A DNA stretch of 64,000 bases, taken from NCBI GenBank assembly GCA_021234155.1, contig JAJEKV010000011.1, positions 9,651,712 to 9,715,711 on the forward strand, in the 5' to 3' direction. Positions within the stretch are counted from its first letter, which is position 1. Each line of letters begins with the position of its first letter. The notes below the pieces were generated by a model, which saw nothing but the letters and a program-made list of their open reading frames with translations, ran no database searches and was not told the origin of the DNA. Both the position numbers and the translations under genes were made by a program. Below, one piece after another: positions 1-11,800 of this stretch. This stretch comes from Isoetes taiwanensis. Its lineage: Eukaryota > Streptophyta > Lycopodiopsida > Isoetales > Isoetaceae.

Positions 1-841
1 GGATCAGTATGTAAAACTGATAGTAAGGTCTCGCTTGCACATTTGTTTGAGACTGCATCCTTGAAAAATCTGCCATCTCTCTTTTGCTATCCTAATATAA
101 CTGTTTATTAACATGGTATCAGAGCCAGCGATGGCTTAGGAGGATCTAGAGAAATTCGTGGCTGCTGTAGAGCAGCCCAAAAGAACCTGGGACCTGCCAT
201 GGAGGAGCCGTTGAAGATGAAGGTTGAAGATGAAGATAGAGGGCTGCCAGAGAGAATCGCATGATTGAAGGTAATAGCTCATTATTTTCTTCATTTCAAA
301 TCCATATATAGCAAACCAGGATGCCTGCATGCATTCTGGAATAAGATGGGTCGAGATTTGCTTCATCTCTGTAAAAGAAGATGGGAAAGATATGCTCAAA
401 ATGGAGCACAAAGAACCCATAAACCATATATACAGAGTAGAGAAGCAAATTCAGAATTTAAATGCTTCTGTTATGCATTTCCTGTCATTACTGTTTCTCC
501 CTAGAAATCCTGGTTCTTATGAATCAGAAGAAGCTCTGGAAGATTGGGCTTGTTGCTCAGGAAAATAAGCCTGGAGCAAACACAATGCAGTTCAGAAGGA
601 ATTGCAGATTAAGGGGGAGCAGATTGAAGACTCCTTAGACTCTTGATCCGATGCTGATCAAGGGGGAGTGTTGAAGAAAGGATGATCAAGCATCCTGGAT
701 CAATGACGTGGATCTGCCAGCAGGGCAATCCACATGAATCGACACATATCTTTTCAGTTTTGTTGATGTATATATATGTGAGCCACGGCTGGGGCTTTTC
801 CAGCTAGATCAATCCATTCCCTCCATTTCAGTAATTTAACA
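1..841 (+). mobile_element. Truncated Ty1/copia-like LTR retrotransposon remnant
   Basis: A primer-binding-site match TGGTATCAGAGC (initiator Met-tRNA type, usual for copia) lies at 114-125, just after a sequence ending in TTAACA, so bases 1-113 would be the 3' part of a 5' LTR cut by the window edge. A purine tract AAGGGGGAG at 660-668 is followed by TGTTGA, the likely start of a 3' LTR running to about 841 (ending AATTTAACA). The roughly 545-bp interior is far too short for a full element. A stretch near 380-480 faintly resembles the copia Gag UBN2 region but is not open. The two LTR pieces barely overlap, so their identity cannot be tested here. It could also be two unrelated remnants. Confidence 0.4.
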
Positions 842-1290
842 CACAGAATGCAAGAAGTTGATGCGTGCATAAATGGCTGACGTCTTTTTGTGGCAAGTGG
901 CAAGGTTGCATAAGGGTGCAAATTGCTGTTGCATTTCAGAACAGTAGATTAAAATATAGTGTTCATGGAATAGTGTTTATCTATATTCAGTAGACAAGAG
1001 TTATATTGTTATAGCTCTAATTGTGTCCATTAGGAATTAGGCATAATGCCTATTTTACTTGGACCTCTCAATGGCTTTTCAGTAGGAGTGTTGTAAAATG
1101 GTTAGATATTTTTGTATCTGTATACCAAGGAAAGGTTTGTTATATGATAACATAGATGCCGTATACCAGGAAAGGATGGTACCATCTAGGACTTAACGGT
1201 TCTTGTATGGCCAGATAAGACAGCGGCGGGATTGACCAATGCTGATGTTTGTGCTAGTATAGACTAGTTCAAGCCGGTTTTTTTTTTTTT
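842..1290. other. Intergenic stretch without recognisable gene
   Basis: No reading frame, RNA gene or repeat that I can support. It ends in a T-rich run near 1279-1290 bordering the next element. Confidence 0.4.
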
Positions 1291-3287
1291 AATTTATTTA
1301 TACGGCGGGAATACACGCAAATATACGGTCGGGCGCCGACAACATTATACGCGCTCCTACCGTGACTGTAGATCGAGAAAAAGCAAGCGGCGCCCGAGTT
1401 GACTTTCGGGGCCCCTCCTTGACTCCTTTCCGCTTGTTGATGATCCTCCTAGGGTTTTTGGGTATGCCCGATCCATTGGAATCACTTTCGCCTTCATCTG
1501 AACTACCTACAAAAAGTTATAGCCCCTCCAAACTTGGGTCCTCCGGTTGCCCTAAGCCTCTTAAAACTTACAATCTACTACATCAACCTAGCACAAAACC
1601 AAACATCAAAGAGTCAAACAATCACACTAGTTTAAACTTCCACCTAACTACCGAACTAACGAGTTAGAGTTTGGTCAGTGCTATGATTTCGAGCAATCGA
1701 AATCACGGCTCTGATACCACTGTGACGCTCCCTGAATATATACGACACCCGGCCGTATACATACGGGGAATTTCCCCTCCCATGGCGACCAACTCGCCAT
1801 GAGCAGGGCCCTCCGTCTATCCTGGGCCATCTATAGAAAGATGCCCGAGTGAAGTACACAGAGGGGTCATTCGGCCCATGCCTTCAATGGGACTCCTAAG
1901 TCGCGGAAGCATGAATACAAGGTTAGCACACAGCGTAAATATATATATAAATAACCACCACGAAGGGTGGCACATCCATCCAAGTACCAACGACAAAGAA
2001 TATGCATCTACTCCTAGGGAAAACACCCCATACCCCAGGTTCTACCCCGGCTCAGACTCCTGTGAGGATGGACTGATGGCTCGACCTCCAGGGATCAGCA
2101 GACAGAGGTATAACCTGGCGTTGGCTGGCATAGAACAGTGGCTAGGGTTGTCCATTCCATCCGCCCCTCCTGTGCACACTTTGCAGATGGGTCGATTCAC
2201 GCTATGGCTTCGCTATAGCCTTCCGGAGATGCAGACTCAAGGCATCACCCTTCGAGCTTGCTCCAGGGTTCATGAAGCCTTAGTCCGATGAGGCAGGTCA
2301 AGGAAGTGTCCCCTTCCAGGATCGCAGTGGTTCCATGGGTGAGCTAGAGAATACGTGCCGCATCAGCGACCCCCGCATCCGTACCCGACTTACTCACCCT
2401 AAATCTACTCAAAGTGTATGGTGCCCCATACGGGTCACACCTCTACACCCAGGGAGTGTCAGACCCATACCCGGCCCTCTATGTGACCGACTATCAGGCC
2501 TAGCCCACTGTAGGAGTCTCAAGAGCCTTTTATGTTCATGCAAGACCCCACCCCCACTTCACCACTGCGTCCCTTCTTTGGTGCTAAGCCATTCCATAGC
2601 GTCTACGACCCGGTGGTCTCTTGTACACAGGCCGCAACTAATGGGAAATACAGGGATCAACCTAGGAGCATACTACTAACATGGCTCAGAGGTCTCTACC
2701 CCCTTTAATTCCCCCATTTCCAGAGTAATACTATGCAAAGAACTATCAATCCATCCTTTAAGAGCAAGACCAGAATCAGAAACAAAGAGAACTCACCTTT
2801 GCAATCAAGGGTTAGTTCCTACAGGTAAAGCACAGAGAAAGCAGAAGAGATGAACACAACAGGTGCCCAACAGGGGCGCTACTCTAAAAATATCAAGCTA
2901 CACTAACCACCCACCTGAGTTCCTGCTGGATCCGTTGTCATTTGGTGCTTCCATCTTCCCTGGACTTGGCGCTCAGCTCTGGACACACAGGTAAAGGCGC
3001 TTAGCAAGGTGGGCGCTCAGCTGCTGCTCCTCTTGATCGATTGTGGGAGTCAATCAGGGCTAGGGGTCAAGTTGATGACCCAAATTGGAACTTCCCATGC
3101 TGGCCAATCGAGTTAGGCCAGGTGGTGCTCCTCTAAATAGCCAATTAGTCCAATTCAAATAATTGGATAATTATCCTTTAATGGTTAATTTAGCATAGCT
3201 AAATTAATCCCATGGTGGCGTACCTTTACTGGTGACGTGTCAGTATATTATTTATACGTATCCCGTATAAATACTTGGAACGTCACA
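1291..3287 (-). mobile_element. 5' part of a minus-strand LTR retrotransposon (LTR 1721-3287)
   Basis: On the minus strand a 1,567-bp LTR runs from 3287 to 1721, opening TGTGACGTTCC and closing GCGTCACA. The adjacent bases 1708-1719 give TGGTATCAGAGC on the minus strand, a Met-tRNA primer site one base beyond the LTR. About 400 bp of leader continues left to roughly 1291 with no coding capacity. The LTR termini and primer site match two other LTRs in this window (11801-13391 and 38019-39515), although the LTR bodies are not obviously alike. The rest of the element and its 3' LTR are missing. The LTR contains open frames without recognisable products. Confidence 0.7.
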
Positions 3288-5325
3288 ACATGAAGGGCTT
3301 GAAGGGCGCATGTAGTGCAGTTTCCCCGCCGGCAACACTCTTATCATAATTTTTGATCCAGAGCTCTGTTTGAGATGATTTTTATTGCGTTGGAAAGCTC
3401 TCTCCGAGATCTTTTTGATAATGTATGATATGGATATGTTTGGTTAAGTTATCTATGCTAGAACAGCAATTTTTCGGCCGTGTTTGTAGGCTTTCACATC
3501 CTACCAGCTGATTAATACAGGATTGCGCTATTGGATATTGTTTTATGGCTCATTCCGAATGAAGCTTGCAAAAAATTACCATGCATTTTTAGATTTTGAG
3601 GCAGTTATTAAGCAAATTCCAATGCTTCTAGATCCTTATGCTAACAAGCATAAAAGTTTCCCACTTTGGTTTCTCACCACAAGAATCCATGGAGGTCAAA
3701 GGCTGCTGTTAAATTCCAGTTGAAAAATGTTTGTGTATGGGTGTTGCAAACTTTATGACTTTCAGAATAATGGGATCAATCTGCTCTATCTTTATGGTAA
3801 CTTTTACTTATGTTCTATTTGTTTTATTGTGATCAAATTCAAAAGCTACAGGTGATGAAAGCCTCAAATGAATTCTAGTTTTTTTTCTGGTTTGAATTCT
3901 AAAATTTTTGTCACACTGGGGGGGTGACGTCCCTAAGGCCCCGAAGGGGTCAAAAATTTTTTTTGCAACACAAACCATTAACATCCAACATATAAAAATT
4001 AAATCCCCCAACACATAACAACCAACACATAACAACCATTGACATTAACAACCAACACATAACTACCATTGACATTAATTAACACAACCATTGGGTCCAA
4101 CACATTTAAATTAAAATCCCCCTTAAACCCCCTTTGGTTTGGGTGCATATTCACACGGGGGTGACTCCGGGCAACGAGAGCTGTTGGATAGGCATATTCA
4201 CTCCTTATTCCTTAATCTACACCGTACGTAAAGTTCCTCGTTTGTGGGGTATGCAAGTACAAAATTTTCTATACTGTATAACAAGATTCGCAAAATACTA
4301 TAAGATTTCAAGCGGAATACTATATGGTGTTGATTTCGTACATGCAAAATACAATTATAATGGAGAATGGAGATTCAGGAAAAGGATGAAAGAGTGGACC
4401 TGGTGTTTAAGTAGGAAGAAAACATTAGGACATACATAAAAAAAAAATATGGAAGAAGAAATCATGCATACATACACGATATGGACATCTAAGCATGTAG
4501 GCTTTAATCCTACACTTACCTCTTGCATAGCATTAATTTCTATTGCCAAGAAAAGGGATAATCTATAGGTATCATTGCTCTGTCTCGAATGATAAATAAT
4601 AACATGTATCAAAAGCTAAACGTTGAAATAAACTTGTTGGACAACGGTTTAGGGTTTAAGGCACTTATGGCATTTGCATATTAGCCACTTGTTGCTTTGG
4701 AATCATTTTTGCTTTCTTCTCATGTTGGATGTCAGGCATTTGTCATAGACAGTAACAAAACAAAGACTGTATAGTTTCTTACTATCTCTAGGGATTTCAG
4801 TAGATATAATGTCTCAAAAGGCCTTTTATGGATTTATTATAACATAACAGTCAATTGCTAGAATATATTACAGTACATAATTACATTCACCACTTATAAG
4901 CACAACAGTCAATGGAGGGAGGTGAAACCCATGATTGGCAGAATAGATCTATTATAAAAGCGTCCATCCAAATAGTAAGAATCATTATCGCCTGCATATA
5001 GACTAAAAGAAAACCTAGTATACATGAAGAAATTTGAAATCCAAATACGCTACTTGACATTATATAAGTGATCAGGTTGATACCATGTTCGCGCCGTGGA
5101 CATACAAAATCTTTCATATACATCAAGCAAATGAAGGGAATTGAAATCAAAACCTCCAGCAAGACCAAGGCAAGCAATTTTCATTCTACTCAAAATCAAC
5201 ACTCATGGCACTGCAAGATTCAAGCGAGATGTGTGCTGCTGCTTTTTCATCACAATGCGCCTCCTTAGTACATGCAATGACAAAAATTTAATAACAATGA
5301 CAAAAATTAATAAGCACTTCGAATC
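3288..5325. other. Intergenic stretch without recognisable gene
   Basis: Several short open frames occur on both strands but none has a recognisable domain or splice context. The stretch includes an A/C-rich tandem array, listed separately. Confidence 0.35.
3967..4090. repeat. A/C-rich tandem repeat (CAACACATAACAACCATTGACATTAA type)
   Basis: Units built from AACACATAACAACC and ATTGACATTAA recur several times head to tail with small changes. It looks like a short minisatellite with no coding sense. Confidence 0.6.
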
Positions 5326-6122
5326 ACTATCAAGGTATCACGTTGGAGGTTCTTCAAGGCAGGAGGAGTTTCCCCCTCTTCCCTCAAACAAGCCTGAGAT
5401 ACCTTTTTCTTCAACCACACCGCATATCTCGACCTCTACACCTTGGAGGTCTTCTGACACAGTGGCAAGGGTTACAGGTGTCCGCTTCTCTGAGTGGCTA
5501 TGTAAAGGTGTGGCATCTCCAACCACCTCATTTTGTGTCTCATAGGCCATTGCCACCATGGTGGACAATAATAAGAAAGAAGTTGCATCTTATCTTCAGC
5601 AGTTGCAGGCCAAGCAGGACTCCATGGATGTTTGTTACCACCAGCTGAAATTTTTTATGAGGTTCAGGAGTGCAGGTCAACCTTTGAGCGTTTTGGGGCC
5701 CCTGTGGTGCAAATCAGTCATGAGACTCACCATCGTCATATGGAGCAATTAGTTGCATGCTCTGTTGTTTGTTACTTTACTGGCCCCTTCTTGGATCCGC
5801 TGGCGGGGATCTTGGTTATCTGGGCATCTACACAAATTAGGGCTTCCTGCGTATCAATCCATCAAGCTCGTGGCCAAAGATCAACGTTTGGGAGATGGAA
5901 TTGCACGTGTTTATGGATCGAACAGGATTGAAGCTGGGGAACCAGTTGAATTTGCTGGCGGTGCGAAAGGAACGGTTTCGAATCCACCAAAAAGGACAAA
6001 ATGGGTGACAGATCGGTTATAAGTACCCCAGAGAGCATACTAGGCGGACTGGGCACCCGTAATGTGAGGAACTCTGCTGAGGAAAGGGCCGTAGATGGCA
6101 ATGCGCTACTCCCCGCAATGCG

Positions 6123-6548
6123 GTGGGTAGCATCGTGATGTTTAAGTCTCCTGAGCCGGTGGCTCAGCTCATAGAACGAGGTGTTGATCCTCTGTGGAAA
6201 CATTTTTTGTTGTATCAACAGTATGTTCCTAGCTCTTTTCCAGGTAAGCCAAATGCCTTACGTGCCCCATTATGGGTTGCTATTGAAGATTTTCCTCCAG
6301 AGTTTCAGAATGCTGAGTTCATTTCTGCCATTGCTAGTGAGATTGGGCTTTACCTGCGATATGCTATAACCAATGGCATTACTAAGATTTGTGTAGCACG
6401 CCCCATTCATCGTGATCTGCCTCAGACAATTGTTGTTCAAAGTGGACCTATGTTTTTTCCTTTCAAGCTACGATTGTTAAATGGCCCAGAGCTAGCTTTC
6501 ATGTTTCCTGAGGCCCCTATATTTGCTCAGTATCATAAGTCTTATTAG
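6123..6548 (+). pseudogene. DUF4283-like region of an L1-type ORF1
   Basis: The 141-residue frame has the pattern of plant DUF4283 nucleic-acid-binding domains: a segment like LWVAIEDFPPEFQNAEFISA, then IASEIG, then an arginine-bearing strand (KICVARPI) about 25 residues on. Family members sit at the N-terminus of L1 ORF1 proteins or host zinc-knuckle proteins. A methionine at 5558 begins an upstream open segment and frames 5632-5931 and 5753-6022 lie between, so at least two frameshifts separate the start from this domain. I see no CCHC knuckle. The frame ends at 6546-6548. It is decayed and unlikely to make protein. Confidence 0.5.
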
Positions 6549-6605
6549 CAGGCTCCTCCATTTGCCTCTGCCACAAATCCTACTCCTAGCTCTGCTCCTT
6601 CTTCA

Positions 6606-7019
6606 ATGGATATCTCTCCTCCTCCTGTGACTTCCTCTACATCTATTCCAAATTTCTTTGGTCCCATGTCTCTGCTTCTGGATCAACAGAGGCAAAGGTT
6701 GGATGAAATTCAGAGGTCGCAAGAGCAAGTTGAAGAGGTTTGTGGGCAGTACATGGACATTGATCGTCGTGGTGCCCACCCTCCACCTAAACATCCACCT
6801 GCTCTTCATCAACCTCGAAAGTTAGCTAAGGGTTGTAACACCTCTGCATCCCAGCTCTCCTCACCTTCTGTTGCATGTGGTCGCTTTGCTCCACTCCAGT
6901 GGGCTGACTTGGTTGAAGATAATATTGTTTTGTCAAAGGCCCAAGTTACATCTTCAAACTCTCCTGAGATTCCAGTAGTCACATTGGATTTGACGTTGTT
7001 ACAGGTTCAATGTGGTTAG
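6606..7019 (+). pseudogene. Proline/serine-rich C-terminal frame of the ORF1-only retroposon
   Basis: A 137-codon open frame lies 58 bp after the DUF4283-like frame. It begins MDISPPPVTS, has a short glutamine/arginine-rich helix (LDQQRQRLDEIQRSQEQ, residues ~28-44) and then a low-complexity stretch rich in Pro, His and Ser. I recognise no domain. Its position just before the non-coding 3' end and poly(A) tract fits the tail of the same ORF1 after a stop or frameshift. It ends about 160 bp before the poly(A). Confidence 0.4.
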
Positions 7020-7204
7020 CCTCTTAAGCAGAGCCTTCTCTTCTTTTACTTATCTAGTATGGAGTAAGCACATGGTGTCGCAGGCTCGTGTTCCAGCAGC
7101 ACCCTCTTGTGCTTATACAACTAGATGAGAAATATTCATTTTGTACTTATTCTTGCTGATTAATGTTCGTCCTTCAAAAAAAAAAAAAACTATCAAGGTA
7201 TCAC

Positions 7205-8068
7205 CTATGAAAGCATATATATTTGTCTCTTTATAAGTGGTAATACCCTGCTGGTACGCATATATCTCCTCTATATTATTATATTTTTCTTCAGTCTACT
7301 GTTTTGTTTTGAGTTTCATCATTGAAGGTTTTAACCTGTTTTATTTGAAATTTAACGAATTTTATGGTTCCTATGCAAATTTTTGTGGGTTTTTGTAAAC
7401 GCAGGCGTTGGGGACTTCTTGCTCTGACAAATGGCAAGTGCATACCCTCGGGCTTTCTCATTCAACTACCTAAAGCTATTCCAGAGAAATGGTAGACTTC
7501 TTGCTCTGACAAATGGCAAGTGCATACCCTCGGGCTTCTCATTCAACTACCTAAAGCCATTCCAGAGAAATGGTAGAGTAGATATGCTGAATTGGTATTT
7601 TTTGCTTCTTGTTCTGCTACTTTCTACTTCTTTGAGTGGTCCAGTTCGGATAGAATTGCATGTGCCATGATTTGGGCATAAAACATTGACATGATTTTCA
7701 TGAAAAAAAATGTCATGATCAAGGGAATGTTTTGTAATATGAGGGAAATTTAGGAAAATTAGGCATATATCTAAGAGTGGTTCCAATGCTAAGCCTCTCT
7801 ACTGACACAGCTATAGGGCTCATAATCTTTGGGTAAGTTGCTCTTAAGCTCTTTTATACTACTCTTTGCCTGTCATATGGACATATCAATCAGTCTACCT
7901 TTGCTCTAATTGGTCAGTATCTCTTGCCTTCAGTGGCAAGTATCTATGATCCCTCTTGTAATTGCAAGCTTACACGATGCATCCCATAAGAATAGAGAAG
8001 AATGACTTCCAGGCTGAAAATGAGAAAGAACTAAAATTTATGTGAATAAGAAAAAAAGAGATTACCAG
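7205..8068. other. Intergenic stretch with an internal tandem duplication
   Basis: Apart from the 82-bp duplication listed separately, nothing recognisable is seen. A T-rich low-GC composition dominates. Confidence 0.35.
7413..7575. repeat. 82-bp tandem duplication
   Basis: The segment starting GACTTCTTGCTCTGACAAAT at 7413 repeats at 7495 with two small differences (a lost T and one T/C change). The near identity implies a recent event. It lies in a short open frame (7431-7670) with no recognised product. Confidence 0.85.
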
Positions 8069-8549
8069 TGATATGGTTCACAACAATGAACCATATCTTT
8101 TATCTCTTCTAAAAAGAATATCAGACTTCTTCAAACAAATCATAATCTCACAACCTGTAAAATGTACAGGTTTGCTACACAATCCACAAAATAAACCGTT
8201 AGCAATGACAAAATGATCTAAGTATGAAATAAGACGACAAATAATCACAGGTCCAATAAACATAGCATACAAGTTACACCAATAACTCAGATTGGTCAAG
8301 CTCTTAGTTCACCAAAACTAAAGCTAGATCAAGATGCATTAACTAGTATTTGGTAGTTCACTGCCCAATAGGATCACTCGGTGCTAAGAACTGGCAAAAT
8401 TATGGCAAGGCTTGTTGGCAGTTGCAAAGCAACAAGCAAGGGCGGTCTACATGATTCCGGTCACATGGTCAAGGGGATATTAGAATTAGAGTTCAAGCTA
8501 AAATAGTTTGTACAAAAAGTGGTCGTCTAATAATAACTATTTATGCCCA
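8069..8549 (-). repeat. 3' LTR of the outer non-autonomous element
   Basis: This copy matches 22701-23179 almost throughout, including the common GGTTCACAACAATGAAC block near its start. On the minus strand it is preceded by the purine-rich ATAAAAGGAAC, a plausible polypurine tract. Confidence 0.75.
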
Positions 8550-9295
8550 TAGTTCCTTTTATAGTTTAATAGTACATCTACCTTTTCCTTTCAAACCAAT
8601 TTTGGCTTTAGTTCCTAATTTTGGCTTTAGTTCCTTTTATATTTATCTTTGACCTTTAAACTTAAGGGATACTATCTTGGCTCCACTATATTTAAACTCT
8701 AAAACTTTAACCATTCTTGGCTCCAAGACATTATTTAACCATAACCATTATAAGGTTTCCTTGCCATTTATTTGCCTTGCGTTGCCCATAATTTGCCATT
8801 CTTACACATCCATGTGTGTCCACCAAAACTAACGCCTAAGACCCCCCCTCCCCCTCCCCTACCCCAAAGCTACTATATTCATAACAATTCTTCCCTTCTT
8901 GGAAGCAATTGACCTCAGTTGTAAACCACAAATTAAGCACCAACTCAATTTGTACATGAGCACGAACTCAATCCATTTTAAGGGCCAATGGTTAGGATTA
9001 CGATCTCACAAATACCACCAACTATTTATGACAATCACAACAGTTGTGGCTAAAGATTAAGATAAAGATCCAGGCAAGATTTGATTATTCTTTTGAGATA
9101 TGTTAGCAAAGCTTAAGATCTACTAGATAAAATTTAAGGTTTAAGATAAAGGCAAGAGTAAGAAAAGTTCAAGGTTTTCGTTGAAGCACCGACTCCAACC
9201 AGTAGCACCAACTACAACACAAAACTCTAGACACCAATCTAGAATTTCAATGTCATCCATTAACATCAAGACTTATGGAACCAACCATTGTGCGA

Positions 9296-11724
9296 TGTTG
9301 CCTGGCTATAGCAGGCAACATGTACAAGGCTCCTGAGCAATATCACAGGCAAACAACTTGAAGACCAAGAGTACTGAGACCAAAAAACTTGAAGACAAAG
9401 ATGCTGATGAAGAACCCAAAGGATGACTTTAAGTCAAGACACAAGTTCACAACTCAAACTCCAAGGATTGAATGCATTTTCTAGCTCTGAAGGCACTTAT
9501 GAGGTTTGGAAGACCCCTGTGAAGATGGCAAGCTATGATATGGTATTTATCCTTCTCATATTGTGAAGATTCTCTATTTGCCTTTTATACCATCATACCA
9601 TCATCCTTATCCCATTTTTTCACCCTCATTGCCTTTTCACATCCTATACCATCATGTATTTTATGTATAACCATTTGTTTCATAGTTGACCTACCATGAC
9701 CTAGGGCACATTTCCCAAGGAAGTTGTCAGATCTAAAAGTTGCCTAGCATCAAACTCTATATCACCATTCTCATCTCATGCCTTGCCATTCCATTGTCAC
9801 ACACTTCATACCAAGTAGCTAAAGCAAAACATATGTGCTAAGCACAAAAAATACAAAAAATACAAAAAACACAAAGATGCCTAGTCACCATCTCCAAGTG
9901 ACATGGCATGATGACTAGATGTACATGTCATCACCTCCAAAGCTACTTTGGTCCACTCATCATTTGCTACCTTCATGTCTCATTCACCATGTTGCCACCT
10001 AAGCACCAAATTTCCACATCATCACATCACTCCACATCATCAAATGATGACTAGGCGAGTTTTAACCAAACTCAAAAAATTGGTCAACCAAATGATCAAA
10101 TTACCTTGGGAAGTGAACCTACTAGCCTTGTTTACCCTAGTTGACCTATTTCTATCCTTCCACTACCCTTGAAAGTATGCCACCTGGCACAAAAAATCTC
10201 AAAAAAAGACCCTATATAGACCTTCAAATTTCATTTCTTGGGAACCGTGCCCCATGCCAAAAAATGCAAAAATTTTCCTATTCTACCCCCCCATCTATCT
10301 ACCCTCTTATCCTCTGCCAAGTGGCGTCCCCCCTGGCATGCCAAGTCGAAACACGAGCCGAGCTTGGCGTGGGAGGAGACCACGTAATCAGGAGAAAGGA
10401 AAATAGCTCCCTATTTATACCTTGTCCCACTTTTTGATCTGTGCCTGTGGGATATATCATGCCGAACCCTAAAATTTGAATTTTCCAAGAAACCACCTTT
10501 CTGTTGAGCCAAACGGGGTGATCATGGCATCTGTTGGCCGGTTTTGTCCTACTCCACTGAAAGAACAACCCAATTAAACCAAAACCGTGGCATTGATTGC
10601 GAATTTGCCAAGATCTGACCGTAGACAGGGGACTTTAAAAAAGGGGGTTTGTTCCACTGAATTTTTTCGAGGGCCATAAGCGGATTTGAAGACCAGGAAC
10701 GTGAAGTCGCGGACGCCTACGAGCTTTTGCGTAAGATCCTCCCCGCTCGAAATCAAAAATCTGAGGCATATGTAATGAGATATCCTTGAATTTTTTGAAA
10801 CTTGAAGTTTATTTTGATTGAGTTGTTCTTGAATGATCCAAATGGGCATTCTTGAATAACTGTGGTTGTGAATTTGCTATTTTGACTTAATGAAAACCGG
10901 AATTTGGGAGAAGAGTGTGTGAAAGTATGATTGAACTCATTTTGCTATGCTTTGTCATTTGCACTTGAGCAAAAGGGAATTGAGCAGAGTATAACTAGTG
11001 CTTGTGTAAGTCATAAAAAAAAAAAAAATTAGAAATGTCCTGCAGAGCATACGTCCTTTAAGAAAAACTAAAAAAAAAATAGATCTTCTTCTTTAAATCA
11101 CCTGTTAGTTTGAAGGCATCTCTAGTATCCAGGCAACCATCAGAGGTATCAGTAGTGAGTATTGAGAGCAAAAAAAAAACGAGAGAAAGGGAATTAACAA
11201 TTAGAGTGTAAGAACTGTTACAGGCATTGCCATTGAAACTCGGGCAATGCATGTTACAGTAAGAATTTAGGCTTTGTTTGAACCAAGTGAGCACATGCAC
11301 GTGACCTACAGGAGCATACCTAGGTGTGGGAATTTGTTTTATCACAAAAAGATCATTGCTCAAAGATTTGGCGTAATCGAGCTCATTGCCTAGGCCATTG
11401 ACCAAAAATTGACCCAAATCGAAAGTTGATTTGTGAGAAATCTGTAAACACTTAGCTTGTAGGCTTTTCACAGCAGTTTCCTGGTGTTGGCTAGTACACT
11501 TTGGTAAAGAATTCAAGTGCTTTTGAAATACATGCATGGTTTGGTGAATGTTTGAATGCTGCTAGCTTCTTTTGCTTTAGGGATTCTAGTGGATTTGGTA
11601 TTTCCTTGCAAAGTCAGAGATGTTTTGCAGTACAGATTGATCACCTCAAGTGATCTGGAGGTCCTGACCATCAAAACACCTTTGTAAGGCCCCAGTTGGA
11701 GACCATCCAGGATAATCTCCAACA
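9296..11724 (+). repeat. 5' LTR of the Tat-like element
   Basis: Direct repeat of 19389-21944 with termini TGTTG and CAACA. A TATA-like TATTTATA at 10412-10419 lies in a GC-richer context and probably marks the U3/R promoter. Relative to the 3' LTR it lacks about 150 bp after position 10165 (3' LTR bases ~20251-20401). Confidence 0.9.
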
Positions 11725-11727
11725 TTT

Positions 11728-11745
11728 TGGAGGTCCTACCGAGAT
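11728..11745 (+). promoter_or_regulatory. Primer-binding site, probably tRNA-Gln type
   Basis: The 18-mer TGGAGGTCCTACCGAGAT starts three bases after the 5' LTR. Its complement ends in GGACCUCCA, which matches the 3' end of plant tRNA-Gln as I recall it. This differs from the Met-tRNA site used by the other LTR elements here. Confidence 0.65.
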
Positions 11746-11800
11746 ATCCCTCCTGGAAATCAAGAACTCACCTGGAAGTAGGAAAAAAGAAACATGCCTC

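Larger units (their letters stand above)
5326..7204 (+). mobile_element. ORF1-only non-LTR retroposon with 16-bp target duplication
   Basis: The 16-bp sequence ACTATCAAGGTATCAC occurs at 5326-5341 and again at 7189-7204, and the second copy directly follows a run of As at 7176-7189. Direct flanking repeats plus a 3' poly(A) tract are the signature of target-primed reverse transcription. The inserted body (5342-7188, about 1.85 kb) carries a coiled-coil-prone start near 5558, a DUF4283-like region at 6123-6548 and a C-terminal frame at 6606-7019, all features of plant L1 ORF1. It has no endonuclease or reverse transcriptase. A 5'-truncated L1 would keep the RT end, so this is either a non-autonomous ORF1-only lineage or a retrocopy of an unrelated mRNA. 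Confidence 0.8.

Noticed and set aside
136-420. 94-codon minus-strand frame in the copia remnant
   Set aside because: Antisense to the Gag remnant and primer site, no domain, no splice context.
1878-2679. Open frames of 137 and 114 codons on the plus strand
   Set aside because: They lie inside a minus-strand LTR and have no recognisable domain.
9948-10172. 74-codon frame repeated at 20032
   Set aside because: The repetition is due to the two LTRs of one element, not to a duplicated gene.
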